Shown piece after piece: positions 1 through 8,963 of a stretch of DNA of 10,000 nucleotides. The number at the start of each line of letters is the position of its first letter. Position 1 is the first letter of the stretch. The stretch is from Trachelipus rathkii (taxonomy: Eukaryota > Arthropoda > Malacostraca > Isopoda > Trachelipodidae): assembly GCA_015478945.1 (NCBI GenBank), contig JABUQX010057174.1, positions 105,001-115,000 of the forward strand. The letters run 5' to 3'. The notes under the pieces were generated by a model. That model had not been told where the DNA came from. It saw nothing but the letters and a program-made list of their open reading frames with translations, and did no database searches. The translations under genes and the position numbers were made by a program.

Positions 1-113
1 TTTCGATATTAAGAAAAAATATCGAAATATCGATATATCGCCTAAGAAAATATCGATATATCGAGCCAAAAATATCGATATTTCGATATATCGATATTTT
101 TTGGCCATCCCTA
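1..113 (-). mobile_element. hAT-like transposon terminus with TATCGATA-rich subterminal repeats (partial)
   Basis: The segment is built from repeats of ATCGATAT and TATCGA. Positions 65-105 form an almost perfect inverted repeat, with arms starting GCC and ending GGC. Read on the minus strand, the outer edge is TAGGGATGGCCAAAAAA, which resembles the CAGGGATGG-type ends of hAT-superfamily elements (family knowledge). Exactly at this edge the homology of the neighbouring mariner-like transposase stops, as expected if this element inserted into it. The rest of the element lies left of the window, so neither the partner end nor an 8-bp target duplication can be checked. It could instead be a simple satellite-like repeat. 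Confidence 0.5.
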
Positions 114-862
114 AAATATACCATGTGTGCCGAATTTGTCACAATATAGCGATTATGCGAGTTCTTACTTCGGGACTTTCTCAACTGTTGCTGTGGTAAC
201 TAAATTAGGTGACCCCCACAAGAAGAACAAATGCATTTAGGCCTGGAGACCGTGAGGCCAAGGTTCTGTACTGACCTATCCAACGGCGTGGATATACAGT
301 GTTCAAATAGTGAACAACTAAACTGAAATGAGCTGGAGCGCCGTCGTGCATGAAATACATTTTTGATCTTAATTGTAATGAGACGTCTTCCAGTAGTGTA
401 GGCAAGTCATGTTCAAGAAATTGGCGATAAACGTTTCCAGTAAGCCTCGCTGGTAAAAAGAATGGACCTATCAAATTGTCGCCAACAATTCCGACCCATA
501 CATTCAATGAAAACTGGTGTTGATAGCGGCTTTCAACTATTTCATTAGCCCATATGTGATTGTTGTGGAAGTTTGATATGGCGTCTCTGGAAAATTTGCC
601 CTACTGGTGAACAATATTTCTATACAGAGATTTGTTCAGGCCTTTCTGTTGTATCCATCGACAAGCTACTTTGAAATTCCAGGTACTCACTCGTTTGATG
701 ATATGGGCACAGAAGTTGATTTTCAATACCTTGAAAAAATGTCCCGACTTCTTCATGTAATGTTTCTCACCTTTTCTGGCACTTGTAGGACTGTCCTCAA
801 GTTCTTGGAGAACCTGTTCTTCGACATCTGGAGTTGATACTGTGCGAGGTCGCCCGTTTCCA
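113..862 (-). pseudogene. Mariner-like transposase, linker and DDE catalytic part (broken)
   Basis: This continues the N-terminal part downstream on the minus strand. The linker (about 862-640) reads through GNGRPRTVSTPDVEEQV and later VLKINFCAHIIKRV. A second frameshift near 593 precedes ISNFHNNHIWANE. The catalytic core follows, including NVWVGIVGD and the second catalytic aspartate in MHDGAPAHFS (residue 55 counted from the methionine at 507). The first acidic position, normally FTDE, reads FTSR. The third, normally SPDLN, reads SPGLN (residue 89), about 33 residues after the second. Two of three catalytic residues are therefore lost. A further frameshift near 225 leads to FFLWG and then RTRIIAIL and IRHTWYILG, so homology runs to about 113. 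The enzyme would cut and rejoin transposon DNA; this copy is dead. Confidence 0.8.
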
Positions 863-1090
863 TTAGTAAGTTTTTAAACTTCCTGTTTCTCTAAGACGTT
901 GATGGAGACGTGCAAACATAGTATGATGCGGAATGACACGATTAGGGTACATTTCTTCATAGAGACGCATGGCTGCTAATGAATTACCGTTCGTACGACC
1001 GTAAACAAAATGCATATCGCATATTTCACTATTTGTGTAATTCATTTTGAAAATATGAGCAACACTTGAACACAGAACTTGACGCGACAC
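863..1090 (-). pseudogene. Mariner-like transposase, N-terminal DUF4817-type helix-turn-helix part
   Basis: The protein reads 75 codons. The real start is probably the second methionine (MNYTNSEICDMHFVYG, near position 1045), because known family members begin close to this motif; the first 15 residues are probably leader sequence. The motifs YTNSEICDMHFVYG, then LYEEMYPNR, then FARLHQRLRETGS match the DUF4817-type DNA-binding helix-turn-helix common in arthropod mariner-like transposases (family knowledge). In a working element this domain binds the transposon ends. The frame ends at a stop near 863, and recognisable transposase sequence resumes one frame over (GNGRPRTVSTPDVEEQV), so a single-base indel breaks the gene here. 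Confidence 0.8.
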
Positions 1091-1290
1091 GGACTAGTAT
1101 ATGTATAAATGAAGCGAGATACGGAACTAGTAAATAACAGGTAGGTAATCTTTCCTACGGTATATTTGTGCTTATTATTAAAGGTTGAGATGTGGCACGG
1201 GACGGGCAATGGAATATATCAGATATGTCCACATAAGTTTCATCACCTTGTATCTTGGAAACGAGGCGTTTTCGGTGAAATGTTTATTAA

Positions 1291-1966
<676 letters not shown>

Positions 1967-1984
1967 AAAAAAAAAAAAAAACTG

Positions 1985-2024
<40 letters not shown>
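1967..2024 (+). repeat. Poly-A tracts A15 and A40 separated by CTG
   Basis: Fifteen A residues (1967-1981), then CTG, then forty A residues (1985-2024). This could be the tail of a retroposon on the plus strand. No SINE or LINE body was recognised upstream, so it may simply be a homopolymer expansion. Confidence 0.9.
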
Positions 2025-2026
<2 letters not shown>

Positions 2027-2118
2027 ATCGTAACTTACGAAATTTGTAGAAGATCGATCGCTTCTTTAATGATAACTAGTGCTAAGCACGAGCAGCACGT
2101 GTAAAGGAGTCGCCTCTG

Positions 2119-2869
<751 letters not shown>

Positions 2870-2908
<39 letters not shown>

Positions 2909-2928
2909 TATATATAGAGAGATAAATA

Positions 2929-2986
<58 letters not shown>
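2870..2986. repeat. Interrupted (AT)n microsatellite
   Basis: AT runs at 2870-2906 and 2931-2986 flank an imperfect stretch containing GATA and GAGA units. Confidence 0.95.
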
Positions 2987-2991
<5 letters not shown>

Positions 2992-3101
2992 TGAGAGTAG
3001 CAAACATTCCAAAATTGTTTCCATTTAATCATTTAAACCAATTTAAACCAATCTTTTGAGGTTCATGCTCAATGAGGTTACGCCCCCACGTCTATTTTTA
3101 C

Positions 3102-3250
<149 letters not shown>

Positions 3251-3413
3251 CTTACTGTGATTATAGGTATTGGATCAACTGTCCAGCTTTAATTTTGCTT
3301 TATAATTATATTTTTATTTTTACAGATATTGAAAAAATACAAATATTCATTAAGCCGTTAGCACAATATAACGGATTTAAATTACATTTTAAATTTAAAA
3401 CAAAGTGCACTTT

Positions 3414-3805
3414 TTACAAATGTGGTTTCACAAGAGATTCATCAATGGTATGTTGCGTCTTATCCTTTGCTATCAACAAGACGATGTTGTAAGAGGCTCC
3501 CATCGTTTTTTCCTTTACCACCTGAAAACTTCCAGTCGAATACGTTTGAGCAAGTTCATCTTAGTTTCAAAATATTCAGATGGTTTGTTCTTCAAACTAA
3601 GTTGGTTAGTAAACAAATGACTTTCCAAATGCCAAGGTCGCATAGCATTGTTTCTCAAAACAGGGGGATAAATATCGCACTGATGTAAATGATTATGGTT
3701 TTTCTCTACACATGTAAACCCGTATTTAATATAATTATCCTTGTACATTCTTTTAGTCGTTAACGATTTCGATATTTTTAATAAACACTTCCATAATACC
3801 GACAT
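3414..3805 (-). pseudogene. hAT transposase N-terminal remnant with BED zinc finger (ZBED5/SCAND3-like)
   Basis: The first frame (3805-3515, 96 codons) contains DNYIKYGFTCVEKN (residues 23-36), a finger region around QCDIYPPVL, and KPSEYFETKMNLL. This order matches the BED finger and following segment of ZBED5/SCAND3-type hAT transposases (family knowledge). The finger is damaged: Cys43 and His63 are present, but the second cysteine reads Tyr46 and the last histidine reads Gln68, so zinc binding is probably lost. After the stop at 3515 a second frame, reading [19 protein letters not shown] and ending at a stop at 3414-3416, continues the family homology (ASY..A..IAK...HTI). This shows a frameshift upstream of the stop. 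The six codons after the first methionine come from a motif repeated elsewhere in the window (5039-5054), so the true start is uncertain. The RNase H-like catalytic core is not seen. Confidence 0.75.
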
Positions 3806-4114
3806 TCAGATTATTATTAATTACGATCTAAGCAGCATAACTTTGGGAAAATATCATCATTCGCCATCTTACGGCTTTATGCAATGTTAGATAATTTATA
3901 TTCAATCAAAATATATTTTCACCGCTAAAAAATGTTCTTTTAATTGAGAGATATTTTTTTATCATTATGATAATTTCATTCATTTTTCATTTTTCTACTC
4001 AAGTATTTAGTGTAATGACGATATGCATATAACTTTATAATAGGGGCTACTTTATGGTAATATAACGTAAGATAACAACAAACATATGAAGAAACGATTA
4101 ACAGCATAAATGCT
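3806..4114. other. AT-rich spacer without a recognised gene
   Basis: Non-repetitive AT-rich DNA between the BED-finger remnant and the next microsatellite block. I see no coding motif. Confidence 0.5.
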
Positions 4115-4506
<392 letters not shown>

Positions 4507-4906
4507 AAAATAAACTTAACTAGTTAAGTACAGGGGATATAAGAAAGATTGTCACTTTACATGTTTATTTCTTAAAATTAATTAACTTAAAATTTCACAG
4601 TCAATAATAATAATTGTCAATAAATGATTGAGGCTTCACTACGATTTAAGATTCAATAAGAAAATTAGTCATTCAAATAAAGGAACATTGGTTTATAATA
4701 AAGAGCTAGCTTTGGAATGCCAGCACTCTCACAATTGCTTTCTCCTCGTAACGTGAAACTCTAACACTTCTATTTATAGTTTAAAATTAGATGATTTTTT
4801 ATTTCACATACAATAATAATAGCCCAATTGATTAACAGTTCAGTATTAGATAATTCGTTAAACCAAAATAAAGAATAATTTTATATAACAATGAGATTAT
4901 TTAAAG
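4507..4906. other. AT-rich unique sequence without a recognised gene
   Basis: No open frame or motif was recognised. The sequence just before the candidate LTR edge (TTAAAG at 4901-4906) would contain one copy of a target-site duplication if the LTR call is right. Confidence 0.5.
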
Positions 4907-5712
4907 TGTAACACGCTCGCATATGAGTCTATTTTCTTTTAACACTGTGCCGTAACTGATTATTTATATTATTACATTTAATAATATAATACATAAAAAT
5001 GCAATATTGGCGATTATTCTATTAATTTTAACAACCGACTTCCATAACGCCGACTATATATGGATTATTGCACAGTCATTTAAAAGTAATTGGTTTCCGT
5101 AATGCTAATCAATTTTAAACGCATCCTCACTCTTTGAATTGCGAGCGTAGACTGACGTGGACTCGCTCTCTCGGCAACGCCAAAACCGTTAAAAATCTTT
5201 CTCGTAAATCCAACCTGTACAATTGGTGATCCCAGAGTGAGAATCGCTTGAAAGAATCACGCGATTCCTCCCTTTGCCCCTCAATCACAGTGACATAGGA
5301 ACATAACAAAATATATAAATTTTTTTTTTTGAGTAATGATACCTTACTTTATAAACAATCGTATCTCATTGTCTACCAATACAATACCCGAATTTTCATA
5401 ACCTTCATTATACAATATTATACCACCTTAAATTTATTTAGTTAACCCATTCTCTATAATTTTGATGGACAGAAAATTGTAAACTCTCGTTCATAATCGT
5501 ATTTTTTTTAAATAGGCTTCGTCAATAGTCAGTTAGTTGAGAAAAAAAAGGAGATTTTTTTTTTGACAGGAAGAAATAAGATCACAATTTTCTCTCAAAC
5601 AGCAATTACTTACATAAGGAAATGATTCAGACTACTACTATTAAGGAAACCCACTCATGCTTCCACGAGCAAGAAAGAATTATAAGAAAATTTTTTTTTT
5701 TTTTTGGTTACA
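4907..5712 (-). repeat. Candidate long terminal repeat (3' LTR) of the Gypsy element
   Basis: The segment begins TGTAAC (4907-4912) and ends GTTACA (5707-5712), so it has perfect 6-bp inverted ends of the TG...CA type expected of an LTR in either orientation. On the minus strand it starts directly after the decayed pol tail, and the stop codon TAA of that tail lies inside the LTR's TGTAA. A purine-rich stretch (minus-strand AGGAGAAGGGTAGAA) just upstream is a plausible polypurine tract. No second LTR is in the window for comparison, so the call rests on position and ends alone. A competing reading is a plus-strand LTR at 4907-5221, given as a separate entry. Confidence 0.4.
5222..5241 (+). 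other. Primer-binding-site-like motif (alternative LTR reading)
   Basis: TTGGTGATCCCAGAGTGAG follows directly after TGTACA. It resembles the TGGTGACCCC-type tRNA primer sites of some Gypsy elements (family knowledge). If real, it would define a plus-strand LTR of about 315 bp at 4907-5221, opposite in direction to the integrase. No plus-strand gag follows. It could be chance. Confidence 0.2.
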
Positions 5713-5838
5713 CGATTCTACCCTTCTCCTGGTTACCATCTACCCCACTATTTAGACTATGATCAACCCTTATATTTCTCAAATTCTCAACAGCTTCTTT
5801 TCCCTGTTTTGAAATATAATCACATTATTTTTAGTTAT
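5713..5838 (-). pseudogene. Decayed C-terminal tail of Gypsy pol (after the GPY/F-like motif)
   Basis: Downstream of the integrase stop a different frame continues with YRDSLNN and, after two stops, DYISKQGKEAVENLRN and a further 20 codons to a stop at the edge of the candidate LTR. In CsRn1-type integrases a GPY/F motif followed by a short beta-rich segment ends the protein, and this tail has the right place and length. I infer that a frameshift near 5845 cut the last roughly 45 residues from the integrase frame. Confidence 0.5.
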
Positions 5839-7017
5839 TCAAAGAATCCCTATATGACCCGAATACCTTTCTTCTAATTTACCCACATTATACTGTTGAT
5901 TTCTAACTAGTACAAATTTTGCCTCTTTGAGACCTTTTGGAACAAATATATGTTTATTTTTGTATACAACTTGAAGTGCCAATGGTCTTTGCATTAAGGC
6001 CACTAATTTCTTCACATTGAGCGGTTCCTTTTGCAAGAGACCACCTGGGACATATAAATTCTGGCCGAACATCAAAATGCTGGGCGTTACTCCCTCTTCG
6101 TTCATAGGACTGATCCTCAAACAATATAGTGCAAATAGAAGGATCTCAGGCCACTCTAAGCCCTCGCCTTTACTATCGTTTATCATGCATCTTAGGGTTA
6201 TTATTAGGGCCTGGTTCAATTTTTCACAAATTCCGTTACTATTTGGGGCACTTGGTGCCGTAACAATATTATCAATACTGAGCAGGTTGCAGACATCGCA
6301 GAACAATTTGGCAGTGAATTGAGTTCCGCGATCCGATACAAGTCTTTTTATAACCCCGCAGAATGGAAATACTTCGCTTATCAAAACATGCAGAACGGAA
6401 TCTACAGTAGCCTGTTTCAAGGGATAAGCGAACGGATATTTGCTGAACCTATCGATGAACACCAATAGATAATTGTACCCCTTACTATATGGCATTTTTA
6501 TCAGATCCACATGAAGTGTGTCAAACTTCTCCGACACCTCCTTGTACCTCCCCCATTCGGGGGAAATCCTCCTAGTATTCTTGTTTTTCTGGCAAATATT
6601 GCAACTTTTAATGTAATTTTTCACGCGGCTATGCATGAATTTGAATACGAAATCTGCTCTCAAAACGGTCAATGTTCTTTTAACTCCCAGGTGGTTCGTA
6701 TTATGTATTCTTGCTATCACATCGTCTACCAAATTTTCTGGAATTATTATTCTTGCGACTCCTGTCGAAATGTCAACTGCCAAAGATAACTCTTTACCCT
6801 CGCAAATGAAATCCTTATAAATAGCCTTCAATCCAGAAGGCTCTCCCCCTTTCATTAAAGTTTTGATGTACAGATCGGTCTCCTGCTCGACTGCTATGTC
6901 CTGGAAATCTATACCCTCCTTGAATCTATCCATTATCTCATTCAATCCCTTTTTAGTATAAGTTATAAGGTTTACGAAGAAATCATCAAAATCGTTATTA
7001 TTAAACCCATTATGGGT
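5839..7017 (-). pseudogene. Ty3/Gypsy integrase (CsRn1-like), N-terminally cut but catalytically complete
   Basis: The frame is open from about 7017 to the stop at 5839. From the methionine at 6945 it gives 368 residues; the upstream codons (FNNNDFDDFFVNLITYTKKG) are also element sequence, so that methionine is probably internal. An N-terminal linker with DISTGVARIIIPENL (58-72) precedes a zinc-binding H2C2 module: His81, His85, Cys115, Cys118 (HNTNH and CNICQ). The catalytic core has Asp147 (HVDLI), Asp205 (VSDRGTQF) and Glu241 (NGICEKLNQ), with exactly 35 residues between the last two, the canonical DD35E. Near the end, FVLVRNQQYN and LEERYSG match the segment before the GPY/F motif. The enzyme would insert retrotransposon cDNA into host DNA. 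The linker motif and end resemble CsRn1-clade integrases. No intact RT is attached and the tail is frameshifted, so it is a pseudogene despite its good state. Confidence 0.88.
6724..7008. repeat. Tandem duplication, copy A (inside the integrase frame)
   Basis: These 285 bases are repeated at 7016-7301 in the same orientation, with a 7-bp spacer (7009-7015) and an offset of 292-293. By eye the two copies differ by about nine substitutions and one single-base indel, roughly 3% divergence. This copy keeps the open integrase frame. Confidence 0.95.
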
Positions 7018-7301
7018 CTACCAAATTTTCTGGAATTATTATTTTTGCGACTCCTGTTGAAATGTCAAATGCCAAAGATAACTCTTTACCCATCGCAAAT
7101 GAAATCCTTATGAATAGAATTCAATCCAGAAGGCTCTCCCCCTTTCATTAAAGTTGTGATGTACAGATCGGTATCCTGCTCGACTGCTATGTCCTGAAAA
7201 TCTATACCCTCCTTGAATCTATCCATTATCTCATTCAATCCCTTTTTAGTATAAGTTATAAGGTTTACGAAGAAATCATCAAAATCGTTATTATTAAACC
7301 C
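7016..7301. repeat. Tandem duplication, copy B (frameshifted)
   Basis: Second copy of the 285-bp unit. It carries one extra base (CCCATCGC at about 7089-7096 where copy A has CCCTCGC). On the minus strand this turns the EGKELSL stretch of copy A into DG followed by a stop at 7086. The copy encodes only the N-terminal linker of the integrase, not its zinc or catalytic domains. Confidence 0.95.
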
Positions 7302-7330
7302 CTCATCGGTATCCCCGCCGTGATTACGGC
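7086..7330 (-). pseudogene. Duplicated integrase linker fragment (copy B reading frame)
   Basis: The minus-strand frame reads SRNHGGDTDEGF, NNNDFDDFFVNLITYTKK and on to a stop. It repeats the linker found at the start of the integrase frame. The first codons (SRNHGGDTDEG) are not in copy A, so they preserve sequence that lay upstream of the linker before duplication. The open frame continues upstream only through an (ATT)n tract that codes for Asn, Asp and Ile runs, which I do not regard as original protein. Confidence 0.75.
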
Positions 7331-7361
7331 TATCATCATCATCATTATTATTATTATTATC

Positions 7362-7396
<35 letters not shown>

Positions 7397-7472
7397 TACT
7401 ATTATTATTATTATTATTATCATTGTTATTATTATTATTTATTATTATTATTATTATTATTATCCATATACA

Positions 7473-7530
<58 letters not shown>
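7331..7530. repeat. (ATT)n trinucleotide microsatellite with ATC interruptions
   Basis: About 200 bp of ATT units with interspersed ATC, ATG and a CCATATAC break near 7465. Read on the minus strand it codes for Asn/Asp runs, then in a shifted register for Ile runs. It lies exactly between the decayed RT/RNase H half and the well-preserved integrase half of the Gypsy remains. Confidence 0.95.
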
Positions 7531-7698
7531 GTAATATCCAAGTAATTAGCAATTTCTTTCGTCCTAAACAAGAGTAAACCCTTTCATGTTAGCATTTAAA
7601 GAATCCTCCATTACCATATTCAAGTCTTCCAACAGTAAATATTCTCACAGATCTGATCTGTTATATACTGTCCACTTCCGCTTATGTGAAGGCTATAC

Positions 7699-8095
7699 CT
7701 AAGCCCACTTAATTTCATCCTCGTTTTCTTCATTTAGCTCGTTCAAGTGAATAGTTAATTTATTTTTGGCTTTAGATATTAATTTAAACTCGATGTCAAA
7801 GCTTGCTATCGAATCCCATAACCTTATTTCTCGGGCATCATGCATTTTATCTGTACTTTTCTTTTTATAGTTCATGATAATGCCATTATTGCATGTGCAA
7901 ATTTCAATTTTGCGATTCGCTATCAAATAAGCATACTTTTAAAGCTATTACACGACTCTGCATTGCGTGTACCTCATTTGCCTGCTCAACTGCGCATAGA
8001 AGGCAAGATTTTAGTTGGGTCTGCTTCCCATTGGTGTTCGCCATTACAACATCACCACTGCGGTATAGTTGAAATCTGTCACCAGGAAACGACAT
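7699..8095 (-). pseudogene. Ty3/Gypsy RNase H domain (decayed, frameshifted)
   Basis: Two minus-strand frames carry the domain. The first (8095-7904) has ANTNGKQTQLKSCLLCAVEQ then ANEVHAMQSRVIALK, which fits the DGK...P...SR.L...E pattern and the following helix of Gypsy RNase H. The second (7926-7699) continues with YLIANRKIEI, CTCNNGII (normally a TDH motif), REIRLWDSIASFDIEFKLI and KNKLTIHLNEL, matching the RW...L..FDFEI...G..N..AD.LSR end of the domain. The frame changes near 7940 by a single-base indel. The enzyme would remove RNA from the RNA-DNA hybrid in reverse transcription. The catalytic Asp at the TDAS position is not visible and the TDH motif is changed, so it is dead. Confidence 0.72.
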
Positions 8096-8185
8096 GGTGC
8101 AGCTTTATCATTGCTGATCTGTTTCAAAAGTCTGCTCGGCAGCTATGGAAAATCTGCACTACTTTTTATCAGCAGAGTTTTTCTT

Positions 8186-8910
8186 TTAACATATTAGTCA
8201 CGAAGCCGAAATGTCTGTAAGGTCTGCTGTATTGATCAAGAAGCTGGTATGAGACCCACAAACGCTCCGTTAATGATGTTGAGAAACTAACTTTAATGAT
8301 ATTTCTTCCACCTAGTTAGAATTTCTTTTCTCGCTCAATATTTAGCTTCCAAGAATTTTGTTCTTTTCACTGCCATTGGCACTTAAGTAATAGATTACTG
8401 GTTTAGAACTTTGAAATTTCTTTCAAGTCAACATATTTTTTTCTAGTTAAATTGAGATAAGAACATCCAGCATTAGATGTCTTTTAACTCAATGTCAACA
8501 TTTGACATTGATTCTCGCCAGATGCCAGAAGAGCATTTGTTTCATCCCACCAGATAGTTGAGTTACAATTCTTTGTATAAGCACGTGAACATAAAGGCAT
8601 CACTGATTTTCACCATGGATGTTAATAGGCTCATGGTCTATAGCTTATCGTCAAGACTGTAGTTGTTTGCACCTGAAAAATTGAGATCACTTTAGGCAGC
8701 GGTAAAAATTTTATTATCTGATATCAATCAATATAGTCTCAAATTCTTCAGCACTAGTAGCCTTTCATTTCCTCCATCCATTTTGGTGAACACTTGTTTC
8801 CTTTGAAAGCTTATAACTCTAATCTAGTGTTAAATTTGATTTCTCTCCCTCAGCCTTCATAAATGCAGGCAACGCACTGGTTTTATTTAGTTGGCCCTCC
8901 AATAACCTCA
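8186..8910 (-). pseudogene. Ty3/Gypsy reverse transcriptase (heavily decayed)
   Basis: RT motifs appear in the right order on the minus strand across shifting frames. They are NKTSALPAFMKAE (about 8890, RT entry segment), VFTKMDGGNER (about 8795-8762), KIFTAA and SDLNFSGANNYSLDDK (about 8712-8655, the DLSGAY motif region) and WWDETNALLASGENQ (about 8553-8510). They continue with HLMLDVLISI and FQSSKPVIYYLSANG (8479-8372, after the palm) and GAFVGLI and YRHFGFVTNML (8268-8187, the connection with FxGL and YYRxF). The catalytic YxDD box reads WWDE, so the second active-site aspartate is lost. Many stops and frameshifts interrupt it. The enzyme would copy element RNA into DNA. The overall pattern resembles Mag-type Gypsy RTs. 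Confidence 0.65.
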
Positions 8911-8963
8911 ACACAAGAGCAATGTCTCAGTCATAGAATTCTCTCTTAAGTGGTTATTTCACA

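Larger units (their letters stand above)
113..1285 (-). mobile_element. Decayed mariner-like (Tc1/mariner superfamily) transposon, left end missing
   Basis: This is the span of one minus-strand DNA transposon. It runs from its presumed 5' terminal region (about 1046-1285) through a broken transposase gene to the point where a hAT-like end cuts it off. The stretch 1200-1285 contains a conserved-looking block (minus strand CACCGAAAACGCCTCG at 1266-1281 and the bases following it) that I take to be terminal or leader sequence. No second inverted terminal repeat is available, because that side is replaced at about 113. The outer boundary near 1285 is a guess. Confidence 0.6.

Noticed and set aside
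1..110. CRISPR-like regular repeats (TATCGATA units)
   Set aside because: The spacing is irregular, there are no unique spacers of constant length, and the context is eukaryotic. They fit transposon subterminal repeats better.
607..837. Plus-strand frame of 76 codons
   Set aside because: It is antisense to the mariner-like transposase linker, which reads well on the minus strand.
3405..3688. Overlapping plus-strand frames of 71-88 codons
   Set aside because: They are antisense to the BED-finger hAT remnant and share no motif with a known family.
5127..5309. Minus-strand frame of 60 codons inside the candidate LTR
   Set aside because: It has a charged composition but no recognised domain, and it lies within likely LTR sequence. 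A small gene cannot be excluded, but nothing supports it.
6017..6820. Plus-strand open frames of 60-100 codons opposite the integrase
   Set aside because: They lie entirely antisense to the integrase, whose motifs and spacing are clear, and they show no motifs of their own.
7320..7577. Plus-strand frame of Ile and Tyr runs
   Set aside because: It is translation of the (ATT)n repeat.
7840..8220. Plus-strand frame of 126 codons
   Set aside because: It is antisense to the RNase H and RT-connection remnants, which match Gypsy motifs in order. No domain was recognised in the plus-strand product.
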